Source of the DNA: Lantana camara | Taxonomy: Eukaryota > Streptophyta > Magnoliopsida > Lamiales > Verbenaceae | Direction: 5' to 3' | NCBI GenBank assembly: GCA_037501455.1 | Contig: CM074857.1 | Coordinates: forward strand, 30,273,001-30,337,000 | Length of the DNA: 64,000 bases | Part shown: in pieces, positions 1 through 11,951 of the stretch | Numbering within the stretch: the first letter of the stretch is position 1 | Layout of the letters: each line of letters starts with the position of its first letter | Translations under genes and position numbers: made by a program | The notes under the pieces: generated by a model | Databases searched by the model: none | Seen by the model: only the letters and a program-made list of their open reading frames with translations | What the model was told of the DNA's origin: nothing

Positions 1-2
1 AT

Positions 3-25
3 GGTTTCCCACAGACGGCGCCAAA
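3..25 (-). promoter_or_regulatory. Primer-binding site of a Ty3/gypsy element
   Basis: On the minus strand this reads as a TGGCGCCGTCTGTGGGAAAC-type primer-binding site, ending two bases from the LTR that begins at 28. A minus-strand element therefore has its 5' LTR at 28-855 and its body to the left of the window. The tRNA used was not assigned. Confidence 0.75.
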
Positions 26-27
26 AA

Positions 28-855
28 TGATGGGGTCCGATTAGGTAAGGGTCAAACTCCGATCACTTTCTATTTTGTTGAGGTGGGGAAACAGTAGATA
101 AGCTCAAAGAGGATCGCCGGAAAAGCTATGGGCTCTACCTGCTAGGACAAACACCAACAAAGTCAGAAGGTCAAGCTGGGGAAATTGGGGGTGATTCCCA
201 GTTTGGCTCTCCGACGCTCAAGTCAGATAGTGATCTGAAAGAGAAAAATGTAGGCTGTATAATGAGGTGATAGTGATGAAGAATACTTACGGGAATGAAG
301 ATGAACTCCCATATTTATAGTTGAGGATCAGGGACCCTTTGGTAATTCGCCTCGTGTGGTCTTACCCTAATGTTGCCCTAACACGTGTCGCAACGAGGAG
401 AATCCTAGGAGGAATCTCCAGCAAAAGTTGGTAAAAGTTAGTGTTTGCAACAGAGTCAGGTGCGCGGGCTTGTACGGGTGTCAGAGAGCCGTTTTGGAGG
501 TTGGTAACGAGGGCAGGAGGCACGCTTGTGTCAACCGGTCCTGATGGACTGGGTGATCCACATGGGAATTAGCGTCCAAGCAGTGCAAACGAGGGGATAA
601 GGGACCCCTTTATTCAGTTTTTGTAAGAGGGCATGTCCGAAGGGACATGACGCTTGTTAATGACTTCATTAGAACCATGAAGGCATGCATGGTAAAGTGA
701 AGTTGGCACTCATTAGAAGGCCTTGAGGCGCTCGTTAATGAGCGCTGGGGTGACCATTGTTGATGAAGATCTGGGGACCAGTGAATCCACGTGTCATGCG
801 TTAACCGTGCCACGTGTCAAAACGTGGGTCAAACGTATTTTATCCCCATCGACCA
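28..855 (-). mobile_element. 5' LTR of a Tat-type Ty3/gypsy retrotransposon (body outside window)
   Basis: The stretch starts TGATGGGGTC and ends near CGACCA (plus strand). It is clearly related to the LTR at 43336-43864 + 53419-53712: shared blocks include the start, the GCTCTCCGACG stretch, the TATTTATAGTTGAG promoter block and GTGTCAGAGAGCC. Its length of about 828 bp matches the roughly 823 bp of that LTR. The right end is placed by TG/CA termini and length, so it may be off by a few bases. No target duplication can be checked because the other end of the element is outside the window. Confidence 0.8.
311..320 (-). promoter_or_regulatory. LTR TATA box
   Basis: The minus strand reads CTATAAATAT, directly followed by a GC-richer stretch. 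The same block is conserved in the related LTR at 43610-43618, as expected for the core promoter of the retrotransposon. Confidence 0.55.
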
Positions 856-1064
856 CAATTAGTTTATGAAGTTGATTATTAAGTTTTGGTGTCTATATCA
901 TTAGATGATTCGGGCACTAAATTTTCTGTTTCTCGAAACAATTAGCTTTATTTATTACCATATAAAAAATCATAGGGAATAATGCGATACACGAGAATAG
1001 AAAAGTTCTATTAGTACCCATTAGGGTCTTACTATGAGAAATAAATTAAGGGAAGAGAATTAAT

Positions 1065-4000
1065 TCATGAAATATTTTGCCTCTCATTCTTCTGCTCCTC
1101 AAGTTGTGACAAAGCAATGTCCTCAAATTGGGCTTCCCCGATTTGATGATCCACTTGTAATTTGGCTTCTTTATTTTTGCCCCAGAGGAAACTGTACAGC
1201 CCAACTACCAGCAGTCCGGCACCCAAAACACTGTTGCAAAGGCCACATCTTCTTAAGCAATTAAGAACATCGATTGTTCCAAGTAAAGAGTAATTTTAAT
1301 TTTAGTTTGAATCTGATTCGACGAAACTAGTGTGATAAAGCGAGAGTATTCAATATTTATGGTGTGTTTGGTGTGGAAATTTGAAAAAAATAACCGATTA
1401 AATACTAAGTTTAGTACACTTATATATTATTAATTGAATTTGATCAGGTCAAATCTAAACTAAAAATTTTCTTAATTAAACTCGCATTCTTATATAAATT
1501 CAAATTTCGTCTTAAAAATACCACCCTTTTAATAATGTTATTTAATTATGAACATTGACCACGCTTCTGTAATTAACTGTTTAAAATTCGTGCATGGGAT
1601 GGGATAAAATGCTCATTTACATATGGTAGAAAATGTAAAGAAAAACATTGCTTTATATATTCAAGAAAATGAGAATTATATTGGCCAATAATTTTGTGGA
1701 TTGTAGAATTCGGAAATTGAAATTGTACCAACCTTCCCCAATGAAGAGTTTCGTTGAGAAAAAGGGCTGAGAAGATGGCTGCAATGATCACTGCTAAAGG
1801 CCCGAAAATTGCAGCAAAAACGGGTCCTTTCTTCTCAATTACCCAAGATTGCAGCCAATAAGTGATCCCCGTCACAACAATGCCCTGCATGCACTTCAAT
1901 TAATACATACATATATAATTTCTCCTGTGTGTGTGTTAAATTCAATTTGAGCAGTGTCGGACCGTAACACGTTACGGACAGGACATCTTTAATTAAACTT
2001 GCATATATATATATATATATATATATATCGCGCCGAGCCTTATGGAATTCTCTAGTTATTATTTTCAAATTTTGTAATTTATTAATTTGCTTATAATGCA
2101 ATCTTTGCATAATGAGATATTCATCACTTCTGTAGTTCTTTTTTTTTTAAAGGATCACTTCTGTAGTTCTATAATAAACAAAAAATAACATGGAATGCAT
2201 TAACTACCTTAGACTTTAAAGAAGAAAAAAAGGGAATATATATAGAGAGAGAAGAGATAAAGAGACAGGAGAGGAGAAAGAAACATACACAGTACGCTAC
2301 AGAAAAAAGATTAATGTTCCACCCAAGCTTCCAAGAGCTTATATTCCTCTCCATTGTTGCAGCATAAATTGTCGCTGATATGCAGCTGAAGCCACTCTGT
2401 AGAATTGTCAGCCGATATTTCCCTGGATATTTTTTCAGAAGTGGAGCCTATATGCATATGCATATATATATATATATATGTGTGTGTGTATGAAAGTCAG
2501 AAATTAATTAATCAATCCATAGAAAGAAAATCATAGACACAAAATGAGTTGAAGAAATTACCTGCATGGTTAGCCACAAGGCATAAAAAACTTGTGCAGA
2601 AATAGAGAGAAAAGAACCCTTAATCCATTCTTGTTTTGTGAGTGTCTTTTGAGAAGAATGATGATGGTTTGAGGCTCCGAGTAATGAAGGACCTTTGTAG
2701 AAAGTAAATGCCATAGCTCCTGATAGACCAATTATGCTGCCTAATACCTTCGCCATTCCATGCCATTCACTTATTGATAGGCCCTCGATCCTTGATATTT
2801 CGATTAAGAAAACAAAAGATTATATATATTTAAATATAAGATCATTTTATGTGAATCTTTGCTAAAATAGAGATAATGATTTTTGCCTATCTGAACTATA
2901 GGTCATTTTGCAATTCACCCTCCAAACTATTTCGACCCCAATACCATCATCTAAACTATTAATTCGTGACAAACCATCATCCCAAAACGGTTTTGACTAT
3001 TTTTCAGCTGTTTTGACTCAAAAATACCCCACATGTGATATGGTATGAGAATACCAAGGGTAAATCTATGGAAAAATAACAAAGAGAGACTGATTTACAT
3101 GTGTTAAAACATTCAAAACCGCTGATAAAACAATCAAAACCGCTGAAAAAAATGGTCAAAACCGCTTTGGGATGATGGTTTGTCACAAATTAATAGTTTA
3201 GATGGTGGTATTGAGGTCGAAATAGTTTGGAGGGTGAATTGCAAAATGGCCTACAATTCGGATGGACAAAAATCATTATCTCAGCTAAAATATTAGATTT
3301 CATCAACCAGAATACTAAGTATTTTATTAATGTTTAATCCCGTTTTTCTGTACAAATATATATATTTTTTTTACTTCATCACTGTGTGCGCGTAGGGAAC
3401 GGAAAGTTGATGTAAAATGTATTTTCTTGCATTCAATTTGGAATATTTATCTTGGTGTAAAGAATCAATAAATACAAGTTGCCCCGTTGCATTTTAATAT
3501 TAAATGTACTTAAATGTTTTAACATTGCATATCGCGCATTTACACTACCTCTAGTTCCGTAATAATAATAATTACCTGAAAGAAACTGCCATGATAAAGA
3601 CCAGAACAGGAACTATACTGAGAATTGCTGTACCAAATGTTGCTGAAATATACTTCAATCCAACTAAGTTCAAGTTCAAAGACAAGGCGAACCTACGTCA
3701 AAGCAAAACTCGGAAGTCGTAATAATTACTAAACAAATAAGTGGCGGAACCAAAATTTTAATCATCCCGTGCTTAAGGTAAAAAAGAATTTTAATCGGGG
3801 AGTGGGGCGAAATTAAAAAATATATATTTCTTTTAAAATTTTTAATAGTTCTCCCCTTAAAAAACTTCAATTATTACCGAAAGCTATTTAAAAAAAAAAG
3901 AAGAAGAAGAAAACTATCATTTCTTAATAAAATGTAGTGTATATATATATAAAGGAAAAGAAGTTGAAGGATGACCTTCCGGGCCTTTATATATGTACTA

Positions 4001-4421
4001 ATTTCTCCAAACATACGCAACAATTATAAGCAACTAAAACATACCCATAGGAAGAAATGAAGAAAATCTTGCACATTCCAGTCCATGTAATCGAAGAAGA
4101 CTCTTTCCTGCATATATATATTACAAAAAACAAAATAAAACATAATTAATAACGTATATGTAAAATACACACATGTATATACAATTCTATTTTTCAGAAA
4201 AATATATATCAACATAATCAAAAACACAAGGAAACTAAGTAATTCAACCTTCGGAAGAAGAAAGCGAATGGAAGAAGGGCAAAAGTGGCAAACGCCTGTC
4301 GATACGCGACGAAAATGGAAGGTTTCATCCCATTAGACAGGGCGGCCTTTGATAACAGCATCATTCCTGCATAGCTCAGCTGCATAAACATGACTGCAAT
4401 GTAAGGTTTTAGTTTCTCCAT
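1065..4421 (-). CDS. WAT1-related protein (EamA/DMT-type transporter, nodulin MtN21 family)
   Basis: Seven exons on the minus strand: 4421-4249, 4107-4045, 3692-3576, 2790-2562, 2447-2289, 1884-1733 and 1230-1065, all with GT...AG borders. They join without a frame break into 353 codons (352 residues plus TGA), a normal length for this family. Exon 1 begins [20 protein letters not shown] and contains the family pattern [16 protein letters not shown]. Exon 3 gives [15 protein letters not shown], exon 5 [19 protein letters not shown], exon 6 [20 protein letters not shown] and exon 7 [16 protein letters not shown]. Two EamA halves (about residues 7-118 and 190-320) and about ten membrane helices are expected of the family. 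Members move small metabolites such as auxin or amino acids across the plasma membrane or tonoplast; the substrate here cannot be read from sequence. An in-frame ATG at 4454 would add 11 residues; 4421 was preferred because family members start just before the K-P-Y motif. The only host gene that looks intact in the window. Confidence 0.93.
2870..3283. mobile_element. Mutator-type MITE in WAT1 intron 3
   Basis: A 414-bp fold-back: roughly the first 130 bases (GAGATAATGATTTTTGCC onward) recur inverted at the right end (ending AAAAATCATTATCTC). The flanks carry the 9-bp direct repeat GCTAAAATA (2861-2869 and 3284-3292). Long terminal inverted repeats with a 9-bp target duplication are characteristic of Mutator-like elements. 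No coding capacity. It lies within the intron between exons 3 and 4, away from the splice sites. Confidence 0.85.
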
Positions 4422-4774
4422 ATCAATGCTACTGAGGAAGAGTAAAATCTTCAACTTTTGATGATGTTATCAACCGAAGGTCCTAGGGTCGTCCCTCCTC
4501 TCGATCGATCGGTGCAGTACTCGAACTCCAAAAACAAAAACAAAAACTCATAACAAAATAAAAGGTAAGCAAAACTATATACGATTGTCAAAAGTTCAAC
4601 TTGTTAGCTTTTGTTAGTTTGCCACATTTGAATAGATTGTAGTGGATTGTAGACTTGTAGTGGAGGCTGCATTTACAAGCAATTATACGCACACTTCCCC
4701 ACATTATTATTGTTATGAAGTTTTTTAAAAGAAAAGTTTTGTAAAATAAGAATAGGAGAATTTTATCTTACTAC
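4422..4774 (-). other. Upstream region of the WAT1 gene
   Basis: About 350 bp between the chosen start codon and the next repeat. It presumably holds the 5' UTR and core promoter. No unambiguous TATA box was seen. It contains a small palindrome-rich stretch (CTCGATCGATCG near 4500). Confidence 0.3.
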
Positions 4775-6045
4775 TCTGTATTTAGATCTAATTACAACGC
4801 AATCCATCATTATCGAGAAATTATATTTTAGTCCCTAAAAATCTTGTTTGGTCTGAGGTGCCTTAACGGAATTTGTTAAAGTACACTTATATCCCTAATC
4901 TTTTTATGAGTGTTCATTGAATATATGATAAAAATTACAAAATCATCCCTAAAGTTTACAAATATAAACAAAACTGATAATGGTAAAAATAACTAAGTGA
5001 CTCTCTCGTATTTTAGACTATCTATAAACCTCGTTCTATAAACTAGCTAAAATTGACTGAGGCAAGTCCTCGTTCTATAGAGTGTTCACCTCGTAAGAGA
5101 GCCCACTTCGTTCTATAGAGTGTTCACCTCGTAAGAGAGCCCACTACGTTCTAAAGAGTGTTCACCTCGTAAGAGTGCCCACCTCCTAAGAGTACTCATC
5201 TCGTATGAGTGTCCACCTCGTAAGAGCGCTCACCTCATAAGAGTGCCCACCTCGTAAAAGCGCTCACCTCGTAAGAGCTTGGTATATCTCATAAAATTGG
5301 CTAAGGCAAGTCCTCGTTCTGTCGAGGGCCCAACTCGTAAGTGCTTGACATAACTCCTAAAATTGACTAAGGCAAGTCCTCGTTCTGTCGAGGGCCCAAC
5401 TCGTAAGTGCTTGACATAACTCCTAAAATTGACTAAGGTAAGTCCTCGCTTTGTCGAGGGCCCAGCTCGTAAGTGCTAGGCATAACTCCTTAAAATTGGC
5501 TAAGGGAAGAGCTCGACTTGTAAGTGCTCGGCGTGTAAGCGCTCGCTCTTGAGCGCTTAGCACGAGCCCAACGTCGACGGTTATCCCCACTCGCCAACCA
5601 CCCCACGACCTAAGTACGTGGTCCGCGATCCTCGCGCCCACTAAGTCAAAATCGAGCTCGTGCCAGCTCGAGCGATGAATATAAATATCATTTCTTTCAC
5701 CAGAATGGGGGGACACACAAAATTACATACCGAAACTCTGCCAAATTTTCGACTCAACTCCCTTCAATCCAAACTATCGGATTTGGTAAAAGAACCCACA
5801 CTTAATTGATCCGTCGGAGATTCGAAGCCGATTACACACTTTCAAAGGCGACCAATTTCCGGCGTTATCAAAAACGATCCCTATAAATTATGAATTTAAC
5901 AACAAATCAGTGGTATTTTTGGAATGATATAACGGAACCGTAGGGACCACAAACGGTTTTCAAAGTTAAGGACTATAATGTAATTTTCGAATAATGATGG
6001 ATTACGTTATAATTACATTTAAATACAGGATAGTCAAATGTAATT
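4775..6045. mobile_element. Inverted-repeat element, long copy, carrying a minisatellite
   Basis: The left end (around CTGTATTTAGATCTAATTAC, continuing through TTATATTTTAGTCCCTA) recurs inverted at about 5935-6045, giving arms of roughly 85-90 bp. A shorter relative lies at 42503-42835 with the same arms (TTATATTTTAATCCCTA; ATTGCGTTGTAATTAG). The family carries the phrases AACGGAATTTGTTA and GATATAACGGAACC. The interior of this long copy holds a minisatellite (5040-5500) and unrelated sequence. No transposase is present. Target duplication and superfamily were not resolved; ends are approximate. Confidence 0.6.
5040..5500. repeat. Degenerate minisatellite (CTCGTAAGAG-type units)
   Basis: Two layers of tandem repetition. 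The first half has short units of about 22-45 bp built on CACCTCGTAAGAG(T/A)GCC. The second half has about three units of about 70 bp containing GGCAAGTCCTCGTTCTGTCG and CCTAAAATTGACTAAGG. Units diverge by several bases. The open frames across it are by-products of the repeat. Confidence 0.75.
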
Positions 6046-6479
6046 CTTCCGATAGGATATTTTAATTGAATGAGTAAGTGGAGACATGTGCGCTAGAAGG
6101 CCATAATAAAATTATATTATATTTGAACTTTATCAACAACATTTATTGCAAATTGTCTGCCAATATCCAGGATTTTTGTGCAGATCATTACGCTAAATTA
6201 AATGTATTTTATTAAATATTATCTTATAAAGATGAAAGGTATGGGTAGAGCATGGAGATATGTGTTGAGACGCCCTTATTTTTAGGGACGAATTAAAATT
6301 AGAAATAAGACAAGATGGAGGTTAAAATATTAAAATATAAATAATATAAGTGTGATGACATTATAATTTTAATTAAAATAAGGGGACAAAATCTTAAATC
6401 AGAGAACAATATTCCAAAATTTAGATATAATAATAAAAAAAATTAAAACACCTCATAACACTCGATGAACTGTAAGCAT

Positions 6480-6600
6480 TTCATAGGTTGAAACAGTTGG
6501 CTAAGAGATATAAAACTGCTCCATACCCAAAGTCAGGATGCGAACCCCTAACTTCTGGTTAAGGATGGATGAGGTCCTTTTACTCAACTACACCCTCCTG
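6480..6600 (-). repeat. Possible tRNA-derived SINE remnant
   Basis: On the minus strand a TGTAGTTGAGTAA block and, about 40 bp downstream, GGTTCGCATCC resemble pol III A and B boxes. No poly(A) tail or clear target duplication was found, so this may be a decayed SINE or chance. Confidence 0.25.
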
Positions 6601-6870
6601 ATTAAAACATATCTAAAATTTTATATTTTTATTTTCTAAAATACATTCTCAAATGAAATTTAAACTCAAGTCATTGCCATAAAAAAATAATTTATTAACC
6701 ACTTGAACTATTCTCTGCTTGTATAACGGCATGATTGGTATGTAGCAATGGAATGAAGCAGAAAAGGAATGAAATGATTTTATTATAACATTATTATGAT
6801 TGATATGCCAAGTAACAAAGTTAGGAATGAAACAAAAAATTTTAAATTTATTTCATTAATATTATTCATA

Positions 6871-6904
<34 letters not shown>
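6871..6904. repeat. (AAT)n microsatellite
   Basis: About eleven uninterrupted AAT units in AT-rich sequence. Confidence 0.9.
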
Positions 6905-7295
6905 GTACAGTATATGATTAAAAATATTTTTATATTAAATATATATTTTAAATTTTTTATTTTGAGCAATAATATATTTTCATATGTAAATATATTTTTA
7001 CTATTTTATATCGAATGTGTTAGTAAAAATTTCAAGGTGATTGTTAGTATTTAATTATTATTTATGAAAATAATAAAATATAATATGCATTTAACAAATA
7101 TGTGACGATAATACAAAAATAATAATAAATTTTAAACCTTAGAAATGATTAATACTATGAGTGACCAAAGGAATGGGTAATCTCATGCTTATAGGAATTG
7201 ACATCACCATGAGAATGAGGATTCTTAATTATATTTTGTATCAGTTTCGAGAATGAATATGTTTGTTGACACCGAAAAATTGGAAATGATTATTA

Positions 7296-9511
7296 CACTA
7301 CAAAAAAAAGCCTGAAAACCGACGGGCATTTTTCGACTGGATTTTCGAAAAACCCGTCAGTTTTCCATTGGAAAAGCCTATTTCCGACGGAAAACCGACG
7401 GGATGGCGCCCGTTGGAAAATATATCTTCGGAATTGGGTCCCGACAGGTCCGTTCTGTTGGTTTTCCGTTGGAAATATATTTCCAACGAAATTCCGACGG
7501 GAAACCGACGGAAAATTATTTTTTCCAACAAAATAATTTCCAACGGAATCGGTTTTCCAACGGAACAAAATTAATTTAATTTTTAAGTTAACCGACGGAT
7601 TTCCAACTGAATTTTTCGTCAGTATTCCGTCAGAAATAGAATAAAAATAAATAAATTAAAAAATATAAAAAAATTTCATTTGTGAGACCCGAACCACCCC
7701 GGAAACAAGCCACACCAACACCTCGGACGAGCCACGAGCCGAGCTTGAGCCAACCCAATGCGAGAATTAATTCTCGCGATAATTGCGCACGCAAGGATTC
7801 GAACTCGTGGCTCCAAGGAAGAATGGTGACTCCCTTACCAACCTAGATAACTTACTTCTTATTAATATTATGTCTTTAAATATATTTATACACTTATTTC
7901 AATTAACTATTTAAATACTTTTTGTTATTAATTTAAAATATAAAATTTTAAATATATGATTATTTGAATTAAATATAATCATATTTATTGAAAATTTTTA
8001 AAAATACTTATTCGAATGAAAATAAAACTCATTAGAATTAAAAGTTCTTCAATCTATAAAAAATATATAGAGTATCATAATAAGAACTCTTTCTAAAATT
8101 AATATATTAATTATAAGTTACATTATAAGATATTTGTACATTTAAAAATAAAATTAGTAATATAAAAACAATTTTTACATCGTTTCACTTAAATTATTAA
8201 TTCAAAATTATAAATAAAATTATTTTTCTGTATAAATATAAAATCATTGATAATAACTATTACATAACGATTAATTATATTATAAACCTACAATTTTTTG
8301 TGTGGAAACACTATATATATGTATGTATGTATATAAGTGAGTGTTTATAATGCATGGATACAAATATGATACAACATATATTAGTTTTTAAATTTAACAA
8401 GTGAAAGACGTTTGTCAAGATGTCCAACCTTAATATGATACAACACCATACGTTACAATAATATTTAGAATTGTCTGAGTATCATAAGAGTGGTAATTTA
8501 AAATTATAAACTTTTTATTTATATATGTGAGAGTGTCTAATAGAAAATTAAATTCCAATTGGGATCTCCTCACTATATTTAAAGTTAAAAGATTGATGTT
8601 CTAAATATTTTTATTTTAATTAATAATGTATAATTTGTATATTTTTTAAATAATTTTTAAATATATAAATAAGTTGAAGGACCTACGGATTAATATTATT
8701 AAAATCTAAATTTGAAGTTGAAGAAGATCAAACAATCAAAAGGCCGATCTTCTCGTTACGTAATTGATACTTTCACTGTTAATTAACTTATATAATTGAT
8801 AACTTAGTTTTTCTTTATTAGAAATAATCGTTTATTAAAAAACCATAAATTTTAATACGAAGATGACTTAAAACTATAATATATGTGTTGGTTTATTAAA
8901 AGATATATGAATCGAGATTTCTAATTAAATTTGATTGAAAAATTCCAACGAAAAACCGACGGAAACCAACAAAATTTTTATTTAATTGAAATTCCAACGG
9001 AAAACCGACGGGAAAATCCCGTTGGTTTTTTTTTTAATTGAGGAATAAAAAACCGAGGGAAAAATTCCGTCGTTTTTTTTTTAAAATTGAGGAATAAAAA
9101 AACCTGCGGGTTATTCCCGTCGGTTTTCCATTGGAATTTTTATTTAATTGAAATTCCAATGGAAAACCGACGAGAAAATCCTGTCGGTTTTTTTGACGGG
9201 AAATTCCCGTCGGTTTTCCGTTGGATTTTTTATTTAATTGAAATTCCAACGGAAAACCGACGGAAAAATCTATTCCGTTTTTTTGGCGTAATTTTTTTAG
9301 AATTGCGCCAAAATTTCCGAAGGGATTCCAAAGGAAAACCAACGGAGTTCTGTTGGAATTTTTGGAGCAATTTTTTTAAAAATTCCGCCAAATTTTCCGA
9401 TGGAATTCCAACGACCGGAAAAGCCGTTGGAATTCCATCGGTTTTCCGTCAGAAATTCCAACCGGATACCGACGGATTTTCCCGTCGGAATTCGACTGTT
9501 TTTTTGTAGTG
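7296..9511. mobile_element. Non-autonomous CACTA (En/Spm) element
   Basis: 2216 bp starting CACTACAAAAAAAAGCC and ending TTTTTTTGTAGTG, flanked by the 3-bp duplication TTA (7293-7295 and 9512-9514). Both ends have dense subterminal repeats of the form TTCCGACGGAAAACCGACGG in both orientations (about 7310-7640 and 8940-9495), as expected for CACTA transposase binding. The AT-rich middle has no transposase-like frame. The open frames at 7293-7574 and 9034-9509 are products of the subterminal repeats. Confidence 0.93.
7785..7855 (-). repeat. tRNA-like relic inside the CACTA element
   Basis: The minus strand reads TATCTAGGTTGGTAAGGGAG and later GAGTTCGAATCC, matching pol III A-box and B-box patterns in tRNA-like spacing. 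It lacks a convincing cloverleaf or CCA-proximal stem, so it is read as a tRNA-derived or SINE relic, not a working tRNA. Confidence 0.35.
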
Positions 9512-9740
9512 TTAATTAATAGTCTAAATAAAATGGCTATTAATTACTAATCTCGATAATAAGTCCATACGAAGTTTGGGCTTTATTATAGTTTTTATCC
9601 CAAATAATAAATATAAATCTATTATTATTTTGGTGTTAACTAAATGGGCTAACATATAAGTCCATTCACCTAAACAAAATGTTAGTAGTTGCCCCAAATT
9701 CAAGCTTAAGCCCATGAAATCAAGCGAGCCCAATACGTGC

Positions 9741-9750
9741 CTATAAATAA
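9741..9750 (+). promoter_or_regulatory. LTR TATA box
   Basis: CTATAAATAA in the 5' LTR, repeated in the 3' LTR at 22570-22579, about 430 bp before the LTR end. It is the likely start of retrotransposon transcription. Confidence 0.6.
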
Positions 9751-10172
9751 AGCACCGGAGCTCACAAATCACACCATCAAGAGGACATTATCAACAAATC
9801 AAATCAAAGGAAAAAACTCTCAATTCCCGAGCTCTTGCCACGATGAAGTGCTGCCGCCATAAAGATTTAACACTTCTTTAAGGTCTAAATCTCCAAGTCC
9901 TCTAAATGAATCCTCAAGTCTTTCAAATAGAAGATCAAGCATCCAAGCTCTCAAGTCTTTGAGCTCGTGCAACGATCCAACACCTCCGGTCCAAATTCTA
10001 CATCTAATTCGAGATTAAGCATCAAGCCCTCAAATCAATCCGTAGAGAAGAATCAGAGGAATTTCAGAGATTGTAACACTTTTTTACATTAAATCAATAA
10101 ATTCTTTGTTTCACTATTTTCTTGTATTTTTTAATAATTTATTGCATATTCCAACAAAAAATTTTGTAAACA

Positions 10173-10196
10173 AATTTTGGCATGCCCAGTGGGACC
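10173..10196 (+). promoter_or_regulatory. Primer-binding site
   Basis: TTTTGGCATGCCCAGTGGGA starts four bases after the LTR end, in the position and with the TGG...CCCAGTGGGA pattern common in plant Ty3/gypsy elements. The tRNA identity was not worked out. Confidence 0.55.
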
Positions 10197-10258
10197 TTCT
10201 CTGCCTCTCAACTCTTCATCCTACGGAAAATCTCAAATCCATCATAAAAAGCAGTTCC

Positions 10259-11951
10259 ATGGCACCTAAAAAGGATCAACTCACGTTGAACAAGATGAAC
10301 GTGGCTGACATTGTTGCCAACATTGCTCAATCCTCTATCGGGGGCAAGAACAACAGTTCAACCTCATCAGAATCGGACAACTCCCATCCTTTCACTCCAA
10401 AAAGAGTTAATTCCACCACCTTTTCCAATTTGCCTGCGATGACTACCGGCGCAACGAACGTGGATGAAAAACTCGCTCGAATGGCTCAAGCAATTGCAGA
10501 TCTGCAAAAGCTCATAGGAGAAAAGGATCTTCAAATTGCACAACTAACGAGTAGGGATGAGCACCCCGATATCGGAGAATCTGGCCATAATCTTGCTTCT
10601 CCTAGAAAACATTCTGCCAAGGAAACACAAGATAATGGAGTGCCCTTCAAACGGAACTTTTTCAGAAATTCCACGCCTTTTACAACCTCTGCCGCATCAC
10701 TATCCATTCAACAATTGTAGGATGTGATTACAAACACTGTCAAAGCTCATATCGGCGGACCTGTCCAAAACTCACATTCGTACTCAAAGGCATATTCCAA
10801 GTAGATCGACTCACTGCAAATGCCACATGGATACCAACCACCTAACTTCCAGCATTTCGACGGAAAAGGTAACCTAAAACAGCACATTGCACACTTCATC
10901 GAAACATGCAATAACACGGGGACCTATGGTGATCTTCTCGTCAAATAATTCGTGAGATCATTTCGAGGAAATGCCTTCGACTGGTACGTCGATCTTGAAC
11001 CAGAATCTATTGATAGTTGGGACGAAGTAGAGGGTGAATTTCAGAACCGCTTCTACAACACGCGCCTCACCGTTAGTATGATCGAGCTTACAAACGCGAG
11101 GCAACAGAAAGATGAACCGGTCATTGACTACATCAATCATTGGCGAGCACTAAGCTTATGTTGCAAAGACAAGTTATCGGAAACGTCCGCAATAGAGATG
11201 TGCACATAAGGGACGCATTGGGGACTTCAATACATTCTCTAAGGAATCAAACCTCGAACATTTGAGGATCTTACTAATCGTGCCTACGATATGGAACAAA
11301 GTATTGCAAATCACCAATCTTCGTTTCCACTAGGAGAACAAGGAAGAGAAAGAAAATATTATTGGAGAAATGAGAATTTTGTCAAAGTCTCTACCGAAGA
11401 GTCCATAGCCATTTCGGTTGCTGCAAAAGTGCCTCCAAATATTGAGAAGAATAGAAATTTTGGAGTTCCACACGACTCAAATGATGGTGATCGACCTACG
11501 GTAAGGGAAAGACATTAAAAAATAATACCCTTTTGCCGACTCCAATATCTCTCATATTTTTGATGAGCTCGTGGAAAGAAAGTTGATCAAATTGTCCGAG
11601 TCAAAACGCCCTGAAGAAAGCTGTAAGGTGGCTGAGCCCAAATATTGCGAGTATCACCGAATTACCGGTCACCTTATTGAAAAGTGCTTCGTGATCAAGG
11701 AAAGAATAATGTCATTGGCCCGTGAAGGGAAAATAATTCTTGATGATGATGATAGTGATGACGAGAAAGGTGAAGATGTTGCTGAGGTGAATCACGCTAG
11801 CCTTATTGCAACCAAGAGCCCCTTGCGCAATCTTCAGAGCAAGAAGGTCATCTTCCCTTCACCTGAATTCTCGAGGCCGACAACGCTTCAGTTTGGGAGC
11901 CTAGACCGAACTTTGGTAAAGACCTTGCTTGTTGACAAAAGAACCGAATAA
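10259..11951 (+). pseudogene. Decayed Ty3/gypsy gag
   Basis: From ATG 10259 one frame runs through five in-frame stops, near 10719, 10803, 10947, 11207 and 11240, to about 11517; it then shifts frame and resumes at about 11571. Recognisable gag segments are FQHFDGKGNLKQHIAHFIET, then FRGNAFDWYVDLEPESIDSW (the Retrotrans_gag core) and DEPVIDYINHWRALSL. A cysteine/histidine patch, YCEYHRITGHLIEKC, follows near 11640. No protease aspartate motif follows. The stops sit mostly where relatives carry glutamine, which fits C-to-T decay. It cannot make a full gag protein. Confidence 0.8.

Larger units (their letters stand above)
7264..10172 (+). repeat. 5' LTR (split by CACTA element)
   Basis: Starts TGTTGACACCG and ends TTTGTAAACA. 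It is interrupted after base 7295 by the CACTA insertion and resumes at 9515 with ATTAATAGTC. The resumed part aligns with the 3' LTR at 22309-23001 almost base for base. Confidence 0.88.

Noticed and set aside
5040..5500. CRISPR-like array
   Set aside because: Repeats are degenerate, adjacent and without unique spacers of constant size; a minisatellite in plant DNA.
7293..7574. Open frames on both strands at the CACTA left end
   Set aside because: Products of the CCGACGG subterminal repeats; the same happens at 9034-9509.
7785..7855. A working tRNA gene
   Set aside because: A- and B-box words are present but the acceptor stem and anticodon arm do not form convincingly.
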